Shown: positions 9,369-17,293 of the stretch, piece by piece
How the letters are laid out: every line of letters starts with the position of its first letter
Numbering within the stretch: the stretch's first letter is position 1
Assembly: GCA_964434165.1 (NCBI GenBank)
Contig: CAYSUS010000010.1
Span: 1-64,000 of the forward strand
Length of the DNA: 64,000 nucleotides
Reading direction: 5' to 3'
DNA from: CAYSUS01 sp964434165
GTDB taxonomy: Bacteria; Planctomycetota; Planctomycetia; Pirellulales; Thermoguttaceae
Notes under the pieces: generated by a model
What the model saw: the letters and a program-made list of their open reading frames with translations, nothing else
Told to the model about the DNA's origin: nothing
The model's database searches: none
Program-made: the position numbers and the translations under genes

Positions 9369-10586
9369 ATGGCCGGGCCAGTCACGCTGCCACACCATAC
9401 AAGCGCCGCGCCGACGATCCGACCCGCCGCCGTCCGGCGGCGCCCGGGCCGAGGCTCGCCGGAGATCCGCCCGGTGCGCGGCCGACGTGAGGTCCGCCAG
9501 TTCATCGACGTGCCGTGGTCGATCTACGCCGACGACCCCGCCTGGGTGCCGCCCCTGAAGCTCGACGTCCGCGAGTTCCTCGATCCGAGCAGGCATCCCT
9601 TCTACCTCCACGGCGCGGCCGCCAAATTCCTGGCGATGCGCGACGGGCGAGCGGTCGGGCGCATCCTGGTCAGCGACGACCCCCGCTTCAATCACCGCCA
9701 TGGGACCAACCTCGGCTGCTTCGGGATGTTCGAGTCCGAGGACGATCCCGACACGGCGGCCGGGCTGCTGGATGCGGCGGCCGCCTGGCTCCGCGCCCGG
9801 GGGCGGACCGAAGTCATGGGGCCCATCGACTACTCGATGAACTACCCCTGCGGGCTGCTGGTCGATGGCTTCGACACGCCGCCCCGGGTCATGATGAACC
9901 ATCACCCGGCCTACTACGCGGGACTGCTGGAGGGCTGGGGGATGCGCGGGATCAAGGACCTGCTGAGCTGGTGGTTCGTCGATCCCCACGACATCGTCGC
10001 CCGATGGCGCGGGCGCATCGACCGCGTGGCGCGGCGGAGCGGCGTCACGGTGCGGCCGTTCAACCGCAAGGACTTCGACGGCGAGGTCCGACGCTGCCGC
10101 GAGATCTACAACGAGGTCGGCGAGGGGCTGTGGGGTTTTGTCGGACTGACCGACGCTGAGTTCCACCACATGGCCCGGCGCCTCAACCAGATGGCCCGAC
10201 CCGACCTGGTCCTCCTGGCCGAGATGGAAGGCAAGCCGGTGGGCTTCTGCATCACCCTGCCCGACATCAACGAGGCGATCCGGCCCCTTAACGGCCGATT
10301 GGCGCGTTTCGGACTGCCGATCGGCCTGGTGCGACTGCTTTGGCGCCTGCCGCGCGTGAAGGCGGCCCGGATGGTCGTGCTGCACGTGCGCGAGGGTTAC
10401 CGCCGCCGCGGGATCGCCGAGACGCTGATCCTCAAGACGCTGGATCACGGCAAGAACACGATCGGCTACACGGGCGCCGAGCTCGGCTGGACCGACGAGG
10501 ACAACGAGGCGATCACGCGGACCGTCCAGTCGGTCGGGGCCCGGCCCTACAAGACCTACCGCATCTACGAGCGGTCGATCGGCTGA
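9369..10586 (+). CDS. Large GNAT-like (N-acetyltransferase-fold) protein
   Basis: About 405 residues from the ATG at 9369, which follows GGAGA at a proper distance; a longer reading from 9261 lacks such a site. The C-terminal third has the GNAT pattern: VVLHVREGYRRRGIAE resembles the acetyl-CoA-binding Q/RxxGxG/A loop, and the chain ends with YKTYRIYERSIG. The N-terminal half has a distinctive block (GCFGMFES, MGPIDYSMNYPCGLLVDGFD, YYAGLLEGWG) that I associate with a widespread but uncharacterised family of about 370-400 residues. The acyl donor and acceptor are unknown. It lies 307 bp after the synthetase on the same strand, so it may act on the same lipid or on an unrelated substrate. Fold assignment is fairly sure, the function is not. 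Confidence 0.75.
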   Translation: MAGPVTLPHHTSAAPTIRPAAVRRRPGRGSPEIRPVRGRREVRQFIDVPWSIYADDPAWVPPLKLDVREFLDPSRHPFYLHGAAAKFLAMRDGRAVGRILVSDDPRFNHRHGTNLGCFGMFESEDDPDTAAGLLDAAAAWLRARGRTEVMGPIDYSMNYPCGLLVDGFDTPPRVMMNHHPAYYAGLLEGWGMRGIKDLLSWWFVDPHDIVARWRGRIDRVARRSGVTVRPFNRKDFDGEVRRCREIYNEVGEGLWGFVGLTDAEFHHMARRLNQMARPDLVLLAEMEGKPVGFCITLPDINEAIRPLNGRLARFGLPIGLVRLLWRLPRVKAARMVVLHVREGYRRRGIAETLILKTLDHGKNTIGYTGAELGWTDEDNEAITRTVQSVGARPYKTYRIYERSIG

Positions 10587-10713
10587 GCGCCCTGCTTCGA
10601 ACCGCCTTCGCCTCGCTCCCACGCGCTTGAACCTCGCTTCCATGTGCTTCGTGGGCACGCATGGTGCGAAGATCTCAGTCGCCCGGCCCCGACGCAGAGC
10701 GTCGGCAGCAAGC

Positions 10714-10743
10714 CGCTCCCCACGCGGAGCGTGGGAACCAGGG
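10714..10743. repeat. Short palindromic repeat (CCCACGC/GCGTGGG type), copy 1
   Basis: CCCACGC at 10719-10725 and GCGTGGG at 10729-10735 form a 7-bp stem around GGA, followed by aaccaggg. A close relative lies at 23381-23405 (CCCACGC, AGA, GCATGGG, aacgaggg). It sits in the 174-bp gap between the convergent GNAT-like and fetB genes. It looks like a REP-type intergenic element. Confidence 0.6.
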
Positions 10744-10760
10744 CGATGCCGCGGTTTCCC

Positions 10761-11564
10761 CTACCGCGCCCGAGAGATGCTCTCGGCCAGGAACTGGTGG
10801 TCGTGGCTGAACAGGCGCCGGTAGCCCAGCAGCACCACCGAAACGGTGCCCAGCGACGTGCCGGCGGCGATGAGGAACATGATCACGATCTGGTACATCA
10901 CCGCCTGAATCGGATCGACGCCGGAGAGCAACTGGCCGGTCATCATGCCGGGCAGGCTGACCAGGCCGACGACCATCATCGTGTTGATCGTGGGGATCAT
11001 GCCCGTGCGCACGGCCTGGCGGATCGGCTCGCGGGCCGCTTCCCAGCGCGTGGCGCCCAGGGCCAGCAGCGTCTCCACGCGGGCCCGCTGCCCGACCAGC
11101 TCCCCCCCCAGACGGTCCAGCCCCAGCGAGATCCCGTTGAGCGTGTTCCCCAGGATCATGCCCAAGAGCGTAATCGCGAACCGCGGGAGGAGGTGCCGGT
11201 ATTCCTGGGCCTGGACCACTCCGAAGACGGCCACGGCCGTCATGATCCAGGAACTCGCCCAGATCGAGATCAGGCTGTCGAGCAGCACCCCGCGGTAGCG
11301 CCGCTCCACGCGCCGCACCGCGGCGATGCCGGCTACAGCGGTCATGAACAGCATCAATAGCAGCACGTAGTGCCACGGGGCTTCGAAGACCCAGCGGAGC
11401 ACCAGGCCGATCAACAGGAGTTGCCCCACGGTCCTGATCGAGGCAATGATTAGGCGCTGGCCCAGCCCCAGCCGCAGCGCCAGCGACACGGCGGCGTTGA
11501 CGAGGATCAGCGAGGCGGCGGCCGCAAGCTGCCAGCCGGTCAGAGGCACGTAGTCTTCGGGCAA
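10761..11564 (-). CDS. FetB-like ABC transporter permease (UPF0014/YbbM family)
   Basis: A 267-residue integral membrane protein with at least six hydrophobic segments, matching FetB length (about 259). The start is taken as TTG at 11564 because GGAGGA precedes it by 4 nt and lies within the gap after the ATPase stop; a GTG at 11549 is the alternative. Typical family stretches include GMILGNTLNGISLGLDRL, LALGATRWEA and TMMVVGLVSLPGMMTGQLLSG. In E. coli, FetAB exports iron and helps oxidative-stress resistance; the plant relatives are STAR2/ALS3. It is downstream of, and probably co-transcribed with, the ATPase gene (19-bp gap). The substrate here is inferred from the family only. Confidence 0.88.
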   Translation of the reverse strand: MPEDYVPLTGWQLAAAASLILVNAAVSLALRLGLGQRLIIASIRTVGQLLLIGLVLRWVFEAPWHYVLLLMLFMTAVAGIAAVRRVERRYRGVLLDSLISIWASSWIMTAVAVFGVVQAQEYRHLLPRFAITLLGMILGNTLNGISLGLDRLGGELVGQRARVETLLALGATRWEAAREPIRQAVRTGMIPTINTMMVVGLVSLPGMMTGQLLSGVDPIQAVMYQIVIMFLIAAGTSLGTVSVVLLGYRRLFSHDHQFLAESISRAR

Positions 11565-11583
11565 AGCTTCCTCCGCGGTGAAG

Positions 11584-12255
11584 TCACGGGTGCAGGCGGC
11601 CGGCCGCCATGCGCAGGACGCGGTCGCCCACGCGCCGGGTCTGGGCGGCGTCGTGACTGACCCAGACCATGGCCCTGGCCCCGTCGGCCGCTTCCGCCCA
11701 GCGCGCCAGGAATCCCTCCACGGCCTCCGTGGCGGCCGGGTCCAGGGCCGCGGTCGGCTCGTCCAGCAATAGCACCGAGGGCTCGAGCTGGAGCGCGCGG
11801 ACCAGGGCCGCGATCTGCCCTTCGCCTCCGGAGAGGTCGGCCGGACTCTTGTCGAGGAAGCCCGCCTCGCGCCCCAGCCGGCGGAGCATCGCCAGGACGC
11901 GGTTGCGGTCGAACGACGCACCGCGATGCACGGCCAGCCCGTAGGGCTCGCGCAGGGCCGCCTCGACCGTCGCTCCGGTCAGCACCGGCCGCTGATGCAT
12001 ATACATTACCTGCCGGCGCAGCGAGGGAATCCGCTGCCGGGCCACGGTCTCCCCCTGCCAGCGCACCTCGCCCCGATCCAGCGGGTCGAGCATCACCATC
12101 GCCCGCAGCAGCAGCGTCTTGCCCGACCCCGACGGGCCCTCCACGCACACCCGATCGCCCGGCCGTAGCGAGAGCGAGACGTCGTCCAACAGCCACCGCT
12201 CGCCATCGGGATGGCGGCGCGTGAGGTGCCGGGCGTCGAGGAGCGGATCGGTCAA
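11584..12255 (-). CDS. FetA-like ABC transporter ATP-binding protein
   Basis: A 223-residue nucleotide-binding subunit. It has Walker A GPSGSGKT, a Q-loop region around YMHQRPVL, the signature LSGGEGQ, Walker B VLLLDEPTAALD and the switch histidine in WVSHD, all in the expected order. The size matches FetA/YbbL, which partners with the UPF0014 permease encoded immediately downstream. The reading begins at a TTG (TTGACCGATCCG); no strong ribosome site is visible, so the start is uncertain by a few codons. The pair would form an exporter energised by ATP. Confidence 0.88.
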   Translation of the reverse strand: MTDPLLDARHLTRRHPDGERWLLDDVSLSLRPGDRVCVEGPSGSGKTLLLRAMVMLDPLDRGEVRWQGETVARQRIPSLRRQVMYMHQRPVLTGATVEAALREPYGLAVHRGASFDRNRVLAMLRRLGREAGFLDKSPADLSGGEGQIAALVRALQLEPSVLLLDEPTAALDPAATEAVEGFLARWAEAADGARAMVWVSHDAAQTRRVGDRVLRMAAGRLHP

Positions 12256-12479
12256 CGGGGTGCGGTCTGAGCCGGGTTGCCACGGGGCCGGCCCACGACC
12301 GGGCCGGAGGTCTCGATTGTGCTTGCCGCAGGCCGATCATGGCAAGGGGCCTTCCCGGTCGCAAGCGGCCAGCCCAAGGCAGTTAATCTAATGGTCCTGG
12401 CAAGCCCGGCGATCGCAGCGGGCTGGCTGCGGACTGGTCGATCCCCTCGCAAGGTGTGGGGGGCATCAATCCACTCCTT

Positions 12480-13877
12480 ATGCGCTCCTGGAGGCAGGCT
12501 TTGAAGAACCTCCCTGGCGACACCCTCTTGCAGAGGGGGGAACTTGCTCGACTGGTCTTCCTGCATGGGGCCGTAGCGGCCGCGCTCGGCCTGGGGGTGG
12601 CGGAATCCTCGGCTCGGGCAGCCGACGCCCGGGACCGCGACTTCGGCCCGGTCACCAGGGTCGTCGAGCGGATGGTCGAAGGCCACGACCTGGTAGGCGC
12701 GGGGCTGATCCTGCTTGAGGGCGAGAAGGAGGTCTATCACCGTTACTTCGGCCAGTACGACGAGCAGTCGGTGATCCGCATCGCCTCGGCCAGCAAGTGG
12801 CTGGCGGTCGTGGCCGTGATGACGCTGGTGGACGAGGGGAAGATCGGCCTGGACGACCCCGTCTCGAAGTACATCCCCTCGTTCCAGGGCGAGAAGGCGG
12901 GAATCACGATCCGACAGTGCCTTTCCTGCACCGCGGGTCTGCCCAGCAGGGTCGGGGGCATCAACGAGCCGGGCATCACCATGGAGCTGTGCGTCGACAA
13001 CATCGCCAAGGCGAGGCTGCTCGAGCCGCCCGGCACCAGGCTGCGCTACGGCGGATGCGGCTTCCAGGTGGCGGCCCGCGTGGCGGAGGTCGTCACCGAA
13101 CAGACCTGGTACGAGCTGTTTCACCAGCGCGTGAAGTGCCCGCTGAACATGGCGACGACGCGCTACGGCGTGTGGACGTGCGGCGACGGGCCGGGCGGGA
13201 CCGGCGCCAACCGGCGGCTCCAGACGTGGACCAAAAACCCCTGGGTGGCCGGCACCGCGGAGACCTCGCTGCCGCACTACGCGCATCTCGTGGCGATGCT
13301 CAACAACCGGGGCGCGTACCGGGGCAAGCGGGTCCTGTCCGAGAAGTGGGTCGCGGAGATACTCAAGAACCAGTCCGCCGGGCTGAAGGTGGGCTACGTG
13401 GCCCCCGGCGGCCGCAACTGCGTGGGCTACGGTCTCGGCACGTGGATCTGGCGCGTGGACGAGGAGGGAAACACCCTGGAAGCCAGCGACCCGGGCGGGG
13501 CCGGGTTCACGCCCTGGGTGGACCCCGACATCGGCCTGGCCGGCGTGCTCATGATCGACCACCCCTACCCGATCGTCCAAGACGACATCGACCTGCTCAG
13601 GCGAGTCGCCCGGGCCGTGACCTCGGGCGGGGAGATCCCGGAGATCCCGCCGCCGGCGCGCGGCCGCCAGCGCGCGGCCGGCCTGGTCGGCCGGGTTCTC
13701 GGCCTCCTGGACCGCAACCAGGACGGGGCGCTCAGCCGCGACGAGATCCCGCGGAACCGGCCCGGGCTGCGCAGCGCACTGGACCGGCTGGACGCGGACG
13801 ACGACGGCGTGTTGAATGAGGAGGAGCTCGGCCGGGCCCTGCGGCCGACGGGATCGCCGGGCGAGCGATCCCGGTAG
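12480..13877 (+). CDS. Secreted serine hydrolase (beta-lactamase/S12 class C-like) with C-terminal EF-hands
   Basis: About 465 residues. A hydrophobic N-terminal stretch (LVFLHGAVAAALGLGV) suggests export. The beta-lactamase-like domain has the SxxK pair Ser103-Lys106 in IASASKW. The second motif is YGG (Tyr190) where the family usually has YxN, and no clear KTG is seen (DPGGAG occupies that area). The tail carries two well-formed EF-hand loops, DRNQDGALSRDE at about 411 and DADDDGVLNEEE at about 438. Calcium-dependent stability or attachment is therefore likely. The ATG at 12480 lacks a ribosome site; a TTG at 12501 has GGAGG 6 nt upstream and is a serious alternative. Substrate unknown: esterase, peptidase or penicillin-binding activity are all possible. 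Confidence 0.85.
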   Translation: MRSWRQALKNLPGDTLLQRGELARLVFLHGAVAAALGLGVAESSARAADARDRDFGPVTRVVERMVEGHDLVGAGLILLEGEKEVYHRYFGQYDEQSVIRIASASKWLAVVAVMTLVDEGKIGLDDPVSKYIPSFQGEKAGITIRQCLSCTAGLPSRVGGINEPGITMELCVDNIAKARLLEPPGTRLRYGGCGFQVAARVAEVVTEQTWYELFHQRVKCPLNMATTRYGVWTCGDGPGGTGANRRLQTWTKNPWVAGTAETSLPHYAHLVAMLNNRGAYRGKRVLSEKWVAEILKNQSAGLKVGYVAPGGRNCVGYGLGTWIWRVDEEGNTLEASDPGGAGFTPWVDPDIGLAGVLMIDHPYPIVQDDIDLLRRVARAVTSGGEIPEIPPPARGRQRAAGLVGRVLGLLDRNQDGALSRDEIPRNRPGLRSALDRLDADDDGVLNEEELGRALRPTGSPGERSR

Positions 13878-13975
13878 GGGCTTTGGGCGAGGAGGATTGC
13901 GAGCACGAGTACGAGGGTAAGGGGGAGGGGCCCCCGGGGCGAGGTTCTCTTTTCAGCGGCTGGAGGCAATCCGCG

Positions 13976-15442
13976 ATGCGAAAGGCACGTTTCCCGATCA
14001 CGGTCTCCGTGGCGCTCTCCGCGCTGCTGCACGCGCCCGCCGCCGCGGTGGAGACGGAGGACGGGCCCGCGTTTCTCACCGATTCACACGGGGCCTCGGG
14101 CGTGGTCCACGCGTTTCTCAAGCTCTCCGAAATCGATCCGCAGTACGAGAAGCAGTGGCAGGGCGCGCTTGACTGGTTGATCTACGTGGCCCAGCGCGAC
14201 GAGCAGGGCCGCATGGCCTGGCCCATGTCCACCTCGGCCCCGGAGGGACACCCCAACCGGCGGCTCAACGTGATGGCCAACTGCCACATCGCGCGGATGT
14301 TCATCGAGGGCTATCGCACCTCCGGCGAGGCGCGGTACAAGGACGCGGCCATCGCGGGCGTGAGGACGCTCGTCGAGCGATTCGCGCGGCAGAAGGAGAC
14401 GCGGCTGGGCACGGCCTGGTGCTGGTCGCACGGCTACCGGCCCGGCGACGAGTCGGCCGGCGTGCTGGCCGGGCACTCCCACGGGCTGGGCAACCCGCTC
14501 GATCTGCTCCTGGAGGCCTATGCCCTGTCGCGCGACCCGCGCCTCGAGGAGCCGCTCCGCGGGATCCTCGTCAACCTGCGGACTGGCGGGCGCGAGACGG
14601 AGGGCGAAGGGGGCACGAGGCTCGCCTGGCCTGCCCTGAAGAACCCCGACGTGTACGAGACGGGCTACTGCTACGGTCAGGCCGGCATCGCGCTGCCGCT
14701 GTTGCGCATGGCCGAGCTCCTGCCGCACATGAAGCTGAAGGACGGCACGACGGCCCTCTCCATGGCCAACGCCAACCTGCGCTACCTGATGAGCGTTGCG
14801 CGCCAACAGGGCGATGGCTACGTCTGGCCCCACATGCGCCACGAGGAGACGACCCGCAATATCGGCTACGGCAGCGGCACCGGCGGCATCGGCTGGGCCT
14901 TCCTCCGCGGGGCCGAGGTCAACCGCAAGTCCGATCCGGCGTTTGCCGCCGAGTGCGAGAAGTACGCCCGGGGTGCGGCCCGTTATGCCACCGAGCTGGT
15001 GCATAACTACCGCGGCCCGCAGCGGCTGACCAGCCCGGGCGGCGACGGCGGCTTCGGCGTGTGCGGCGGGGCCGGCGGGGCCGGGCACTTCCTGATGCGC
15101 TACGCGGAGCACTGCCGCCAGGACGATCCCGCGCTGGCCGAGCGGATCGACGAGGCGATCGCCCGGATCGCCCACCTGGTGGCGGCCTCGGCCGAGCGCC
15201 TCCAGGACGGCACCATGGTCTGCCCCGATCGGCAGCACTTCAGGCGGATCAACCTGGCGCTGGACTACGGGCAGACGGGCGTGGTCCTGGGCCTGGCCTG
15301 GATGGGGCAGTACCTCAAGGACGAGGAAATCCTCGCCGTCGCTCGCAGGGTGGCCGATTACATCGCCAAGCAGGCCGTGGCGGAAGGAGGCGGGCTGAAG
15401 TTCGCCCAGTTCCAGCCGCTGCCGGAGCGAGGCGAGAGGTAA
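13976..15442 (+). CDS. Secreted LanC-like alpha/alpha-toroid protein
   Basis: About 488 residues from the ATG at 13976, which has GGAGG upstream and opens a signal peptide (MRKARFPITVSVALSALLH, cleavage near AAAVE). The body shows glycine-rich helical-hairpin motifs spaced like those of LanC and related toroids: GYCYGQAGIALPLL with Cys232, YGSGTGGIGWAF, and GVCGGAGGAGHFL with Cys363. LanC cyclases bind zinc through a Cys in a WCYG-like motif plus a Cys-His pair; the second site here reads CGG instead of CHG, so the histidine is missing. Export and this loss argue against a lanthionine cyclase, and for a glycosidase-like or structural toroid. It follows the EF-hand hydrolase gene on the same strand after about 98 bp. 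Confidence 0.75.
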   Translation: MRKARFPITVSVALSALLHAPAAAVETEDGPAFLTDSHGASGVVHAFLKLSEIDPQYEKQWQGALDWLIYVAQRDEQGRMAWPMSTSAPEGHPNRRLNVMANCHIARMFIEGYRTSGEARYKDAAIAGVRTLVERFARQKETRLGTAWCWSHGYRPGDESAGVLAGHSHGLGNPLDLLLEAYALSRDPRLEEPLRGILVNLRTGGRETEGEGGTRLAWPALKNPDVYETGYCYGQAGIALPLLRMAELLPHMKLKDGTTALSMANANLRYLMSVARQQGDGYVWPHMRHEETTRNIGYGSGTGGIGWAFLRGAEVNRKSDPAFAAECEKYARGAARYATELVHNYRGPQRLTSPGGDGGFGVCGGAGGAGHFLMRYAEHCRQDDPALAERIDEAIARIAHLVAASAERLQDGTMVCPDRQHFRRINLALDYGQTGVVLGLAWMGQYLKDEEILAVARRVADYIAKQAVAEGGGLKFAQFQPLPERGER

Positions 15443-15452
15443 GGCCGGTGCG

Positions 15453-15556
15453 AAATGCCCGTGCATGATCCTGGGAGGGAAAGCGGGCGGGGCCCTGGTG
15501 TGCGAAGCACCCGTCGGGCCGTGCCGGCAGGAGGGTCCCGCCCTCCTCTTCCCGAA
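15453..15556. repeat. Two-copy dispersed element, core in forward orientation
   Basis: The left flank (ccgtgcatgatcctggg, then ggaaa) and right flank (agggtcccgccc) recur in the same direction at 62273-62360, but the roughly 35-bp core between them (tgcgaagcaccc then ccgtgccgg, about 15497-15531) is reverse-complemented in the other copy. The flanks themselves hold an inverted repeat, GGCGGGGCCCT and AGGGTCCCGCC. The element fills most of the gap between the convergent toroid and PQQ genes. Confidence 0.7.
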
Positions 15557-15637
15557 ATCACGCAACCTGCCCACGATTCGCGAGGGCAGGTCACGATTCA
15601 CCGGCGCGCATGACGGTGCGCTGCACGCACCCTGCGC

Positions 15638-16948
15638 TCACTTCGCCTTCACGTCGTAGCACAACAGCACGTCGTGGTCGCGGAAGTAGAGCTTGCCCTG
15701 GTGGATGACCGGGTGGGGCCAGCCCGGGCCGTTCTTCACGGGCAGGCGGAACTGGCCCTTCACCTTGTAGGCCTCGGGCGTGGCCTCGACGAGCACGACC
15801 AGGCCGCTGTCGTAGCGGAAGACCAGGTGCCCGTCGGCGTACAAGACGGCCGCGGAGCCGCCGGCCGGGGCCTTTTCCTTCCAGGCGATCTCGCCGGTAA
15901 GCAGTTCCAGGCAGACCGGTGTGCCCTTGTTCTGGCCGTCGCCGCCGTAGAGGTGATCGCCGATAAGCACCACGCCGCCGTGGTGGTTCTCGAACTCCTT
16001 GGGCCCGTTGAACCACACCTCCTCGACGTCGAACTTCTCGCCGCTTCGGGTGACCTTCAAGAGGGCCGAGCCGGTCTTGTAGCTCGTGGTGACGAAGACG
16101 TAGTTGCCGCGCACGATGGGCGAGGTGATGTTGGCCACGCGGTTGGCGATGCGGTTGTAGCCCCAGAGGAACTTGCCTGTCTCGGCGCACACGCCCACGG
16201 CCCCGCGCCCCAGCACGGTGACGTACTGGCGCACGCCGTCGATGTCGGCGGCCACGATCGAGGTGTAGCCCGCCCCGTCTTTGCCTCGGGTGCCGAAGTC
16301 CGTCAGGGTGCACTCCCAGATCGTATCGCCCGACCTCTTGTCCAGGGCGACGATGGCCGCCTCGGGCCCGCCGGGCGTGCAGACGAGCTTGTCGCCGTCC
16401 ACCAGGGGCGACTCGCTGTAGTGCCAGATGGACATCATCTTGCCGCCGAAGTCGTTGGGGAAGCTCTTCTTCCAGCGGACCGCCCCCGTGGCCGTCTCCA
16501 CGCAAACGAGGTCGCCCTCGGTGCCGATGACGTAGGTCAGCGCGCCGTCCACGGTCGGGGTGCACCGCGGCCCGCCGTCCTTGTGCGGCGGCCCCACGCG
16601 CGTGGCCCACAACTCCTCGCGGCTGGCCAGGTCGTAGGCGATCACGTACTGCGATTCCTCGCCGTCATCGCCTTTGCGGTCACCCATCGTGTAGAACCTG
16701 CCGTCGGCGATGGCGATGGTCGAGTAGCCTCGGCCGAGGCCTTGGAGCTTCCAGAGCAGCTCGGGGCCTCCGTCGGGCCACTCCTGGAGCAGTCCGGTCT
16801 CGGTGCAAATGGCGTCGCGGTTGGGACCGTGGAACTGGGGCCAGTCGGGGGCGCCGTCCGCACAAGTCGCGGATGGCGCGACAGCCGCGAGCGCGGCCCC
16901 CAGCACAAGCGTCGGCAGGAGACGGCGGCAATTGCGTAGCATGGGCAC
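15638..16948 (-). CDS. Secreted PQQ-like beta-propeller protein
   Basis: A 436-residue protein with an N-terminal signal peptide (LLPTLVLGAALAAVAPSATCA) and repeated PQQ-type blades, for example VALDKRSGDTIWEC, VCAETGKFLWGYN and LELLTGEIAWKEK. It opens with WPQFHGPNRDAICTETGLL, the usual beginning of the outer-membrane-assembly-like PQQ proteins abundant in Planctomycetota. No PQQ-dehydrogenase catalytic motif is visible, so it is probably a binding or scaffold propeller. The start is GTG at 16948 or ATG two codons later; GAGGAGAG lies upstream of both. A second member of the same family lies at 53413-54666. Confidence 0.88.
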   Translation of the reverse strand: MPMLRNCRRLLPTLVLGAALAAVAPSATCADGAPDWPQFHGPNRDAICTETGLLQEWPDGGPELLWKLQGLGRGYSTIAIADGRFYTMGDRKGDDGEESQYVIAYDLASREELWATRVGPPHKDGGPRCTPTVDGALTYVIGTEGDLVCVETATGAVRWKKSFPNDFGGKMMSIWHYSESPLVDGDKLVCTPGGPEAAIVALDKRSGDTIWECTLTDFGTRGKDGAGYTSIVAADIDGVRQYVTVLGRGAVGVCAETGKFLWGYNRIANRVANITSPIVRGNYVFVTTSYKTGSALLKVTRSGEKFDVEEVWFNGPKEFENHHGGVVLIGDHLYGGDGQNKGTPVCLELLTGEIAWKEKAPAGGSAAVLYADGHLVFRYDSGLVVLVEATPEAYKVKGQFRLPVKNGPGWPHPVIHQGKLYFRDHDVLLCYDVKAK

Positions 16949-17293
16949 GGGGTCTCTCCTCGAATTCCAGTCGGAAGGGATACGCGCGGGGACGTCACGG
17001 GCGTGCCTGCGACACGGGCGGCGCAGACAAGCATGGGGGACCGTTCACCATAGCTTGCGTCCATGCCGCCCGCAAGGGTCACGGCGGAGAGCGCGATCCG
17101 CCTTGGCGCGCAGCCGACCAGCGGATCGGGAAGACGGGGCCTGGACCCTTCGGTGTATCAAGGTCTAGCGGTGCGCTGGAGGGGGACAGAAACCGGGCTC
17201 CCGACGCGGGAACGGCGCCCAGCCCCCAGCGTGCAAGCCCTCACCCCCGACCCCTCTCCCGCGCGCGGGAGAGGGGGGCGAGGCCGCCGGTTC
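16949..17293. other. Intergenic region with one copy of the 26-bp palindrome
   Basis: About 345 bp between the PQQ gene start and the end of the PEP-CTERM gene. It should contain no more than the tail of the PQQ promoter region and the palindromic element at 17237-17281. No gene or clear promoter motif is seen. Confidence 0.5.
17237..17281. repeat. Dispersed 26-bp palindrome, copy 1
   Basis: The bases at 17251-17276 form a perfect palindrome (CCCCTCTCCCGC, GC, GCGGGAGAGGGG). It is preceded by gccctcacccccga. Further copies lie at 23277-23302, 26382-26407, 26447-26471 and 42324-42349. The flank is on the opposite side relative to the copy at 23277. It sits just past the stop of the leftward PEP-CTERM gene, where a hairpin could stop or protect a transcript. 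Confidence 0.85.

Noticed and set aside
13976..15442. Lanthipeptide biosynthesis locus around the LanC-like gene
   Set aside because: The protein is exported, lacks the Cys-His zinc pair, and no precursor, dehydratase or transporter gene is adjacent.
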